NCBI RefSeq assembly: GCF_943192995.1
Contig: NZ_CALPCP010000003.1
Location: forward strand, 124,001 to 188,000
Origin: Flintibacter muris
GTDB taxonomy: Bacteria > Bacillota > Clostridia > Oscillospirales > Oscillospiraceae
DNA: 64,000 nucleotides
Reading direction: 5' to 3'
Position numbers and translations under genes: made by a program. Each line of letters begins with the position of its first letter. Position 1 is the first letter of the stretch. This document shows, in pieces, positions 52,862 through 60,059 of this stretch. A model generated the notes under the pieces. It was not told the origin of the DNA and did no database searches. It worked only from the letters and a program-made list of their open reading frames with translations.

Positions 52862-53383
52862 TCAGATTTTCTCCGGTTCGGGGTAGTCCACGCCAAAGGT
52901 GTCCACGGTGACGGACTTCATCACCTGCTTCTGGCGGGGGCGGTCCTGCCAGTCGGTTTTGCCGGAGACGATCGCGTCAGCGGTCTCCATGCCCTCAATA
53001 ACCTTGCCAAAGGCGGCATAGCTGCCATCCAGGTGAAGGGCCTTGTCTACCATGATGAAAAACTGGCTTCCAGCGGAGTCGGGGTCCATAGCTCGGGCCA
53101 TGGACAGCACGCCCCGGTCATGTTCCAGGTCATTCTGGAAGCCGTTTTGGGCGAACTCACCCTTGATGGAGTAGCCCGGGCCGCCCATGCCAGTGCCCTG
53201 AGGACAGCCGCCCTGGATCATAAAGCCTGGAATACAGCGGTGGAAGATCAAGCCGTTGTAAAAGCCATTTTTAACAAGGGAAATAAAGTTGTTTACGCTG
53301 TTGGGGGCCACTTTGGGGTAGAGCTCCGCTTTCATAATGGAGCCGTTCTCCATTTCAATGGTAACGATGGGATTTTGTGCCAT
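52862..53383 (-). CDS. ppiB: cyclophilin-type peptidyl-prolyl isomerase
   Basis: 173 residues of the cyclophilin family: FHRCIPGFMIQGGCPQGTG and MARAMDPDSAGSQFFIMVDK contain the active-site R, F, Q residues. No signal peptide, so cytoplasmic. I chose ATG at 53383, with AAAGGA eight bases upstream; the ATG at 53392 sits inside that site. The convergent mobile-region terminator lies 5 bases beyond its stop. smpB precedes it in the same direction. Confidence 0.93.
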   Translation of the reverse strand: MAQNPIVTIEMENGSIMKAELYPKVAPNSVNNFISLVKNGFYNGLIFHRCIPGFMIQGGCPQGTGMGGPGYSIKGEFAQNGFQNDLEHDRGVLSMARAMDPDSAGSQFFIMVDKALHLDGSYAAFGKVIEGMETADAIVSGKTDWQDRPRQKQVMKSVTVDTFGVDYPEPEKI

Positions 53384-53408
53384 ATCAATCATCCTTTCTC
53401 AGGCTTGT

Positions 53409-53870
53409 TTACCGATTTCGGGTCTTCATAACCCGGTCCATCTCCCGTTTGGCGTCCCGCCGGGCGGCGGACTCCCGCTTGTCGTAGAGCTTCTTGCCTT
53501 TGGCCAGGCCGATTTCCAGCTTTACCCTGGGGCCCTTGAAGTAAATGGACAGTGGAATCAGGGAGTAACCGTCCTGCTTGATTTTTGCGAACAGCCGTAA
53601 AATTTCCCGCTTGTGCATCAGCAGTTTGCGGGTACGGCGGGGGTCCTTGTTGAAGATGTTGCCCTTTTCATAGGGACTGATGTGCATGCCAAGAACGGAA
53701 ATTTCTCCATCTTTAATCAGGCAGAAGGAATCTTTTAAATTCACATTGCCGAGGCGGATGGATTTTACCTCAGTGCCCGCCAGTTCAATGCCGGTCTCAT
53801 ACTTCTCTTCAATAAAATAGTCGTGGTAGGCCTTGCTGTTTTTGGCGACAATCTTCACCGCCTCGCCCAC
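53409..53870 (-). CDS. smpB: SsrA-binding protein SmpB
   Basis: 153 residues. SmpB carries tmRNA to stalled ribosomes. Family motifs: [36 protein letters not shown], and the C-terminal [20 protein letters not shown] tail that mimics an mRNA strand. I chose the GTG at 53870 (AGGGGG at eight bases) over the GTG at 53879, which overlaps that site. No tmRNA gene is evident nearby. Confidence 0.95.
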   Translation of the reverse strand: MGEAVKIVAKNSKAYHDYFIEEKYETGIELAGTEVKSIRLGNVNLKDSFCLIKDGEISVLGMHISPYEKGNIFNKDPRRTRKLLMHKREILRLFAKIKQDGYSLIPLSIYFKGPRVKLEIGLAKGKKLYDKRESAARRDAKREMDRVMKTRNR

Positions 53871-53955
53871 AGCGGACACCCCCTATCCAAAAAAGTCACA
53901 CAAGTATACCACATCATATCCCAAAAGGCAAGAAAAAAGTGGGCAGCCATTATTA

Positions 53956-54002
53956 TTAGGTTACACAAGGTCAAATGACCGAGTGTAACCTAATTTTTTT
54001 AT
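53956..54002 (+). terminator. hairpin in the smpB/kinase gap
   Basis: TTAGGTTACAC pairs with GTGTAACCTAA, enclosing GGTCA/TGACC, then eight T. The T run is on the plus strand although flanking genes run the other way, so it may end an unseen plus-strand transcript. Confidence 0.7.
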
Positions 54003-54010
54003 ACATAAGC

Positions 54011-54038
54011 AATGGCCGCTGACAACACAGCGGCCATT
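54011..54038 (-). terminator. hairpin downstream of kinase gene
   Basis: Perfect 11-bp stem AATGGCCGCTG with CAGCGGCCATT, 16 bases after the kinase stop on the minus strand. T tail is weak. Confidence 0.6.
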
Positions 54039-54054
54039 AAAAGTGGATTAAAAA

Positions 54055-56397
54055 TCAGGCGACGGGGAAGACGACGCAGGCAGTAAACAGATCCGCCTCG
54101 GTGGTGACGGTAAGCTGGCCGCCGCAGGCCCGGGTGAAGGAGTCCGCAATGGACAGCCCCAGGCCGGAGCCGCCGTCGGTGCGGCTCTCGTCCCCCCGGA
54201 CGAAGCGGGCGGTGTAGTCCGCGCCGGGCTTCAGCTCGGCGGCGGAGGTGTTGCGCACGGTGGCTGTGGCCTGGCCCTCCGCCACAGTGAGGGTCAGGTA
54301 GACCCGGGAACCGGCCAGGGAGTATTTTAAGGCGTTGCCAATCAGGTTCTGGAACACCCGGTACAGCCGGTCGCTGTCGGCGGTGATGGGCACCTCCCCA
54401 TCGGGGATAGAGGGGCGGAGGGTCAGGCCGCTGTTGTCAATGGCCTGGGCCATGTCGGCCAGGGTCTGACGCAATAACCGGGCGTAATCAAGCCGCTCCA
54501 GCTTTACGGGCAGTTGTCCAGACGCCGCCTTGCTCACCTCAAATACATCCTGAACCATGGCTTTCAGCCGCTGGGCCTTTTCTCCCATAATCTGGACGTA
54601 CTCGCTGGCCGGAGGCTCTAGCGGCTCCTGGGAGAGCAGCTCAGTGTAACTGATGATGGAGGTGAGCGGGGTCTTCAGGTCGTGGGACACGTTGGTCACC
54701 AGCTCCACCTTCATCCGCTCGCTGCGGGTGCGCTCCTCCACCGCCTGGTGCAGGCCCTGACGGATGTGGTTTAGGTCGTCGGCCAGCCCGGACAGATCGC
54801 TGTTTTCCTGTAAAGCAAGTTCCCTTTCCAGCTCCCCCGCCCGAACGGCTGCGGCCTGGTCCGCCACCGCCCCGAAGTCGGTCCATAGCCGTTTCAGCCG
54901 CCAAATCAGCACCGCGCACACCAGCATCAGCAGGGCGGCGGGGGTGACGATGACCCAGACGGCCTCCAGGGGCACACCGCCCCGGTAGCTGGAGGCGTAA
55001 ACCAGCAGGTTCATGTTCACCACCCCCAGCAGGAGGAGCGTCATTGCGGTGATGCCGCACACCCGGCTCAGCCGCTTCTGGACGGGCCGGTCCAGCCCCC
55101 AGGCGGCCAGCATGGCGATTACACCCCGTCTCCAGGGCCGCTTATTATACCGCCAGTCGTTGACAATCAGCAGATACAGCCCCCAGAAAACTGCCAGCAG
55201 GCCCGGCGTGTGGTCCGCAAGCTCCCGGAGGTACTCCTGGAACAGCCAGCCGCCGTTCTCGCTGAGGATAGCCACCGCCGTGCCGATGCTGGTGGTCTGC
55301 TCCACGAGGGGAATATTGTAGCTGTCATAAAAACCATTCTCTGTCAGCCACTCCTCATAGCTGATCCCATTCTGCTCCAGCTCCGCCATGATGTCGCCGT
55401 TGAGATAGACATCTCCGGGGATGGCCTCAGCCACCGGCGTATCGCCGTAGGCATAGGTCAGCTCCTGCCAGATATCCCCCAGGTACTCCGGGCGGGGGAG
55501 GCAGAAGAACACCAGCAGCAGGGCGGCCAGAATTTTCACCTCAAACCAGACCTTACCCGTCCCTCGGGCCAGGGCCATGTCCGCCCGCTGCTTATCTTTC
55601 CGCAGCAGGACGTACACCACCACCAGGGCCAAGCCCACACCCATGCGGACGACGTGCCCCATAATGTCCTCCCGGTAAGCGGCCAGATTCCGTTTTAGAT
55701 AATACAGCTCGTTGTATTCCTCCGGCCCGGAGTTTCCATAGTTGCCTTTGATGAAAATCTGCGGGCTGTTGATAACGGCCATGGTCACCTTGACCTTGCT
55801 CCCCGCCTCGTCCACGGTGAAGTTCTTATAGCCGGGGACATACCACTGATAGGGCTCGTCAATGCTCTCAAAACGGTAGTAGCCGTCGCCGTAGAGGTCC
55901 AGTTCGCTGCCATCCTTCCAGGCCCGGACCTTCTCCCCGTCGAATTGCAGGAGGAAGCCGTAGCCCTCGGGCAGCTGGGCCGCTGTGGTAGAGGCGGTCA
56001 GCGTGTCGCTGTTGCTGTAAAGGGCTTCTCCTTCCTTCGCCACGGTGTAGAGGACGTTTTTATCCTCCTTCATTTTCTCATGGATGCCTTTGGCCCACCG
56101 CTCCGGGCCGGTGGAGGGTACCGGGCCGTTGCCGTCGTCCCCGCTGTAGCTGTAATAGCCGTAGGCCCAGCCCCCGGCCCCCATGGTAATGAGCCGCTCC
56201 AGCCGGGAGGAGACAAAGCCCCGAAACTCCGTTGTGTCCCGCCAGTCAGAGGCGAAGCTGTCGGAGATCCACCGCCTGCTGCCCGAGGAGGTCAGCGCTG
56301 TGCCGAAGAACAGCGCCCCCTCCAGAAGCAGAGAAACGCCCAGCAGGAAGGCCAGAAAGCCAATGATTGATTTACTTTTTTTCCATTTTGTATCCAA
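54055..56397 (-). CDS. large sensor histidine kinase
   Basis: 780 residues. One N-terminal transmembrane helix (SIIGFLAFLLGVSLLLEGAL), an extracellular domain of about 200 residues, then several membrane helices between 240 and 500. The HisKA H-box is NVSHDLKTPLTSIISY, and HATPase motifs include NLIGNALKYSL and GGSGLGLSIADS. The start is a TTG inside the end of the regulator gene (26-base overlap), with GGTGGTG upstream. Likely senses envelope stress; the multi-helix middle is unusual for VanS/PhoR-type kinases. It forms one operon with the upstream regulator. Confidence 0.9.
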   Translation of the reverse strand: MDTKWKKSKSIIGFLAFLLGVSLLLEGALFFGTALTSSGSRRWISDSFASDWRDTTEFRGFVSSRLERLITMGAGGWAYGYYSYSGDDGNGPVPSTGPERWAKGIHEKMKEDKNVLYTVAKEGEALYSNSDTLTASTTAAQLPEGYGFLLQFDGEKVRAWKDGSELDLYGDGYYRFESIDEPYQWYVPGYKNFTVDEAGSKVKVTMAVINSPQIFIKGNYGNSGPEEYNELYYLKRNLAAYREDIMGHVVRMGVGLALVVVYVLLRKDKQRADMALARGTGKVWFEVKILAALLLVFFCLPRPEYLGDIWQELTYAYGDTPVAEAIPGDVYLNGDIMAELEQNGISYEEWLTENGFYDSYNIPLVEQTTSIGTAVAILSENGGWLFQEYLRELADHTPGLLAVFWGLYLLIVNDWRYNKRPWRRGVIAMLAAWGLDRPVQKRLSRVCGITAMTLLLLGVVNMNLLVYASSYRGGVPLEAVWVIVTPAALLMLVCAVLIWRLKRLWTDFGAVADQAAAVRAGELERELALQENSDLSGLADDLNHIRQGLHQAVEERTRSERMKVELVTNVSHDLKTPLTSIISYTELLSQEPLEPPASEYVQIMGEKAQRLKAMVQDVFEVSKAASGQLPVKLERLDYARLLRQTLADMAQAIDNSGLTLRPSIPDGEVPITADSDRLYRVFQNLIGNALKYSLAGSRVYLTLTVAEGQATATVRNTSAAELKPGADYTARFVRGDESRTDGGSGLGLSIADSFTRACGGQLTVTTEADLFTACVVFPVA

Positions 56398-57067
56398 TGC
56401 CCCACACCACCTTTAAATAGTCTGGCTCACGAGGATTGAGCTCGATCTTTTCCCGAATGCGGCGAATGTGTACCATCACGGTGCCCTCGGAGGACCAGGC
56501 CTCCTCCCCCCACACCCGGCGGTATATTTCCTCCGCGGGGAACACCCGGTCCAGGTTGCGCATGAGCAGGTCCACAATGCCCGTTTCGATATTGGTCAGC
56601 TTCACTGGCTCGCCGTCCGCCGTCAGGATCCGGATAGCGGGGTCGTAGGACAGCCGCCCGCTGGTGATGGTCCCGTCCGGAACGGCGTTCACGTCCCCCA
56701 GGCGGGTGTACCGCCGCAGCTGACTGCGCACCCGGGCCACCAGCTCCTGCATGCTGAAGGGCTTGGTCACGTAGTCGTCCGCCCCCATGGACAGGCCCAG
56801 CACCTTGTCGCTCTCCTCGCTCTTGGCGGACAGCACGATAATGGGCAGATTCCGCCGCTCCCGGATGCGCAGCACCGCCGAAAGCCCGTCCAGCCTGGGC
56901 ATCATCACGTCCATCAGGATCAGCCGCAGTTCCGGGTCTACCGCCTTGTCCAGCGCCTCCATGCCGTCGTAGGCCCGGAGGACCCGCCAGCCCTCCTTCT
57001 CCAGGGCGGTGGCAATGGCGCCCACAATCTCCCGGTCGTCGTCCACCACCAAAATCGTCTCGCTCAT
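56372..57067 (-). CDS. OmpR/PhoB-family response regulator
   Basis: 231 residues. Receiver with DDDRE pocket, LILMDVMMPRLDG phosphoacceptor and VTKPF; winged helix ending KVVWGIGYKMEK. Overlaps its cognate kinase by 26 bases. Upstream sequence contains TTTCTTACA repeats (57109-57155), with spacing of about 22-27 bases, that could be autoregulatory sites. Confidence 0.93.
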   Translation of the reverse strand: MSETILVVDDDREIVGAIATALEKEGWRVLRAYDGMEALDKAVDPELRLILMDVMMPRLDGLSAVLRIRERRNLPIIVLSAKSEESDKVLGLSMGADDYVTKPFSMQELVARVRSQLRRYTRLGDVNAVPDGTITSGRLSYDPAIRILTADGEPVKLTNIETGIVDLLMRNLDRVFPAEEIYRRVWGEEAWSSEGTVMVHIRRIREKIELNPREPDYLKVVWGIGYKMEKK

Positions 57068-57180
57068 CAGGTTTGCTCCTTCCTCGTTTGCTGAGGCCAG
57101 AATAACAAAAGTTTCTTACAAAGTCCCTGGGTTTTCTCTTACAGATTTCTTACATTTTACGCCGGGACAGCGGAAAACGC

Positions 57181-57210
57181 AAGAAAAGCCTTCCCCAAGC
57201 CGGGGAAGGC
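57181..57210 (-). terminator. terminator after spmB
   Basis: GCCTTCCCC with GGGGAAGGC; on the minus strand TTTTCTT follows. Confidence 0.85.
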
Positions 57211-57251
57211 CTTTAGCGAAGGACAGAAAATCAGAGCAGACAGAAGTTGAT

Positions 57252-57773
57252 TTACCCGAAACACACCCGCACCGCCCAGGCGGAGGCCAAAAAGCCGGTC
57301 AGGTCGGCGCACAGGGCGGCGGGGACGGCGTAGCGGGTTTTTGTAATGCCCACAGCGCCGAAGTAGACAGCGATGGTATAAAAGGTGGTCTCGGTGGAGC
57401 CCAGCATCACGGCGGCGGTGCGGCCCAACTGGGAGTCGGGGCCGTGGGTGGAAATCAGCTCCGCCCCCACCCCCAGAGCGGCGGAGCCGCTGATGGGCCG
57501 CACCAGCATTAGAGGCAGCAGCTCCGAGGGCAGGCCCAGCCGGTCCAGCACCGGAGACAGCACCCCGGCCAGCAGCTCCAGCGCCCCGGAGGCCCGGAGC
57601 ATATACACCGCCGTCATCAGTCCCACCAGAGCGGGGATGATACGGGTGAGGGTCTCCAGTCCGGAGCCCGCCCCCCGGACCAGGGCGGAGTAGACGTCAA
57701 CCCGCTGAAAGGCGGCGTAGACCGCAATCGCCCCAATGGTCAGCGGGACCAGCATGGTAAAGAATAAATCCAT
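57252..57773 (-). CDS. spmB: spore maturation protein B
   Basis: 173 residues, membrane protein with nucleoside-recognition (Gate) motif: TRIIPALVGLMTAVYMLRAS and LVRPISGSAALGVG, then LGSTETTFYTIAVYFGAVG. SpmA and SpmB are needed for normal dehydration of the spore core. It follows spmA after a 125-base gap containing a repeat element, longer than usual for this operon. Confidence 0.92.
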   Translation of the reverse strand: MDLFFTMLVPLTIGAIAVYAAFQRVDVYSALVRGAGSGLETLTRIIPALVGLMTAVYMLRASGALELLAGVLSPVLDRLGLPSELLPLMLVRPISGSAALGVGAELISTHGPDSQLGRTAAVMLGSTETTFYTIAVYFGAVGITKTRYAVPAALCADLTGFLASAWAVRVCFG

Positions 57774-57816
57774 AGCTTACCTCCAGAAAGCTCCTTTGCG
57801 CAGCCCCAATATTTCC

Positions 57817-57896
57817 ATAGCAATCATCAGATTTGCCCTATATGCAGGGGCGGCAATTTTGCAGATTATTATAGGTGTCAGTAATTATGAATATAG
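57817..57896. repeat. short interspersed repeat, copy A
   Basis: Head ATAGCAATCATCAGATTTGC, core TGCAGGGGCGGC and tail GGTGTCAGTAATTATGAA match copy B at 59701 in the same order. It fills the gap between spmA and spmB. Confidence 0.65.
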
Positions 57897-57898
57897 CT

Positions 57899-58477
57899 CT
57901 AATCCCTCCACACCCGGGCAAAAATCTTACAGGCCAAAATCCCCACCCCCACTGACAATACGGAGGCCAGCCAGACGGCGGGGAGGATGTCGAAGGGGGC
58001 GGCACAGCCCTCGGCGGCCCGGACAGAGGCCACAGTGGTGGGGATGAGCTGGATGGAGGCGGTGTTGCACACCACCAGCATGCACAAACTGTCGGAGGCC
58101 ACCCCCGGGCTGGACCGGGACAGCCGGCGGGCGGCCTCCAGGCCCAGCGGCGTGGCGGCGCTGCCCAGGCCCAGCAGATTGGCGGACACATTGGCGGCGA
58201 TACTGTCCATGGTGCTGGAGTCCCTTGCCGCCTGGGGAAAGAGCCGGCGCAGAATGGGGGTCAGCAGCCGGGACAGCTTGCCGGCCAGCCCCGACTGGCG
58301 CATGACCTCCATCACTCCTGTCCACAAGCACAGCATCCCCGCAATGGACAAAGCCAGCTGCACCGCCGCCGAGGTGCCCTCCACCGCCGCCGCAGCCACA
58401 GCAGGACCACGCCCCGTGGCCAGTCCGCACAGGACAGAAATTACAATCATTCCGGTCCAAATAACCGTCATAGTCAA
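57899..58477 (-). CDS. spmA: spore maturation protein A
   Basis: 192 residues, membrane protein of the nucleoside-recognition family: GMLCLWTGVMEVMRQSGLAG, ANVSANLLGLGSAATPLGLE and VCNTASIQLIPTTVASVRAA. It pairs with SpmB during spore core dehydration. Two start codons (58477, 58471) are possible; GGGAGGG lies upstream of both. Confidence 0.93.
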   Translation of the reverse strand: MTMTVIWTGMIVISVLCGLATGRGPAVAAAAVEGTSAAVQLALSIAGMLCLWTGVMEVMRQSGLAGKLSRLLTPILRRLFPQAARDSSTMDSIAANVSANLLGLGSAATPLGLEAARRLSRSSPGVASDSLCMLVVCNTASIQLIPTTVASVRAAEGCAAPFDILPAVWLASVLSVGVGILACKIFARVWRD

Positions 58478-58627
58478 GGCTTATCCCTCCCCTCTGCTTC
58501 AACTATACGGGGCCAACTGGAAAATCATGTCTGCGGGAAAACCAATAATTTACAAAAAAATCCAGCGCATAACCTCTTTTCCACAAAAATTCTACATTTT
58601 TTACCCTATTTTGCCCGATAGAAACAG

Positions 58628-58656
58628 TTGACATTGCTTTTTTTTACCGCTACAAT
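58628..58656 (+). promoter_or_regulatory. abrB promoter
   Basis: Consensus TTGACA (58628-58633) and TACAAT (58651-58656) with exactly 17 bases between. A GC-rich leader with GGGGGCGCGCCC follows before the AAAAGGAGG ribosome-binding site. Confidence 0.85.
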
Positions 58657-58729
58657 ATAGGAGAGACGAGAATGTGCCGGGGGCGCGCCCGGACCCTGGG
58701 TCTGTGATAGATAAAAAGGAGGCATTTAC

Positions 58730-58981
58730 ATGAAATCCACTGGCATTGTCCGAAAGGTGGACGAACTGGGCCGCATCGTACTGCCCATCGAACTGCGCCG
58801 CACTCTGGATATCGAGGAGAAAGACTCCTTAGAGATCTACATGGACGGCCCATCCATTGTGCTGAGAAAGTTTCAGCCTGCCTGCATTTTCTGCGACAAC
58901 GAAAAGGACATTATTGAATTCCGAGGAAAGAACATTTGCCCCAAGTGCTTCCAGGAGATGAGCGCCTCCTTTGGAAAGTGA
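58730..58981 (+). CDS. abrB: AbrB-type transition-state regulator with zinc ribbon
   Basis: 83 residues. The N-terminal swapped-hairpin domain reads GIVRKVDELGRIVLPIELRR and LEIYMDGPSIVLRK. The C-terminal half has two CxxC pairs (C52/C55, C70/C73), a zinc ribbon in place of the usual AbrB multimerisation region. AAAAGGAGG precedes the ATG. It probably represses stationary-phase and sporulation genes in growing cells. A strong terminator follows, so it is monocistronic. Confidence 0.92.
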   Translation: MKSTGIVRKVDELGRIVLPIELRRTLDIEEKDSLEIYMDGPSIVLRKFQPACIFCDNEKDIIEFRGKNICPKCFQEMSASFGK

Positions 58982-58990
58982 ACAAGGATA

Positions 58991-59028
58991 AAACAGGCCC
59001 CCGGCTTACGCCGGGGGCCTGTTTATAG
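58991..59028 (+). terminator. abrB terminator
   Basis: Perfect 15-bp stem AAACAGGCCCCCGGC with GCCGGGGGCCTGTTT and a 4-base loop. Confidence 0.9.
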
Positions 59029-59041
59029 GTTTGATGAAAGA

Positions 59042-59671
59042 TCAGCCGGTGATGGACATGCCGGTAAGCACGTATCCGAACATGTTGTCACAGGGCCGGA
59101 GGCTGGCCTGGAAGCTGGCCAGGACCTGGCCGTTTACCTGGTAGACCAGAGAGCCGGTGAGCGTATAGCCCTGGCCGGAGGGCCTGAGGCTGTCTACCCG
59201 GACCTGGGCCAGGTCGTCCTCACCGCAGACCACCACGTAGCAGCGGGAGACATTGTCGTAGTTCAGCCGGTCCCGGATGGCGGCGGGCGGATCGCCCAGG
59301 CGGCTGGCGTCAAGGTCCAGGGCGGCGGCGTAGTCCAGCACGGTCTCCTCAGGCAGAAGCAGCTCCCCCTGTTCCGAGAGGGCACGGCTGTCCATCTGGC
59401 CGTAGAGGGAGAGCATGTTGTACAGCCCCTCCCAGGTGAGGGCGGTGTTGTTAAAGTCGAACCGGCTGGTGTCATGGTTGAGCATGGCCAGCACCAGAGC
59501 GTGAAGGGCGGGAGTCATGGACTCCGCCGCGCCCGTCTCAGCGGGGACGTCGCCAGGGAGATAGGCCTGCTCCGGAGACGAGGCCTCCGGGCTGTTGACC
59601 GGTCCCGCGCTGTTGACAGGCAAAATGAGCATTGAGGTGATGAGGGCGGCGGTCAGTAATTTTTTAAACAT
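59042..59671 (-). CDS. exported protein of unknown function
   Basis: 209 residues. A signal peptide (KKLLTAALITSMLILPVNSA) is followed by an acidic, proline-containing linker. The body contains HDTSRFDFNNTALTWEGLYN and CYVVVCGEDDLAQVRVDSLR and is rich in aromatic and acidic residues; no family recognised. I chose ATG at 59671 because GGAAAGGAGG lies seven bases upstream; the open frame extends a further 135 bases into copy B of the repeat. Confidence 0.8.
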   Translation of the reverse strand: MFKKLLTAALITSMLILPVNSAGPVNSPEASSPEQAYLPGDVPAETGAAESMTPALHALVLAMLNHDTSRFDFNNTALTWEGLYNMLSLYGQMDSRALSEQGELLLPEETVLDYAAALDLDASRLGDPPAAIRDRLNYDNVSRCYVVVCGEDDLAQVRVDSLRPSGQGYTLTGSLVYQVNGQVLASFQASLRPCDNMFGYVLTGMSITG

Positions 59672-59700
59672 AGGAAGACCTCCTTTCCAGTTTGTGCTTT

Positions 59701-59824
59701 TATAGCAATCGTCAGAATTGCTGCCGCTTGCAGGGGCGGCCTTTGCCGCCCGCCCGACACAGACAGAGCTATTTGGTTCTGCGGGCTGCAGAGCCGGTGT
59801 CAGCAATCTTGAACTTTACTATAG
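59701..59824. repeat. short interspersed repeat, copy B
   Basis: About 124 bases. The ends are imperfect inverted repeats (TATAGCAATCGTCAGAATTG against the complement of TTGAACTTTACTATAG). It shares head, GC core and tail with copy A. The core alone recurs near 60005 (GGCTCTTGGCCGCCCCT). Confidence 0.65.
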
Positions 59825-60059
59825 TATAGCACAGGTGTTCTGTTACCTTCTTATCGAACTCATTACGACTTGGTAAATAAATGGTTACAAATCAGTTGCA
59901 GCAGCCGGGGAGGGGCTGTCCACTGTCAGTCTATGCGGCAGGAGAGGGGGACATGCCTGTTTTTCTTTGGTTGACCGGAGGGCGGGTTTGGGATACAATG
60001 TAAAAGCGGCTCTTGGCCGCCCCTACAGGATGAATCAAACAGTGAAGGATGTTATACAT

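Noticed and set aside
53400..54050. tmRNA gene next to smpB
   Set aside because: No tRNA-like ends or ANDENYALAA-like tag frame were found; the hairpins there are terminator-like.
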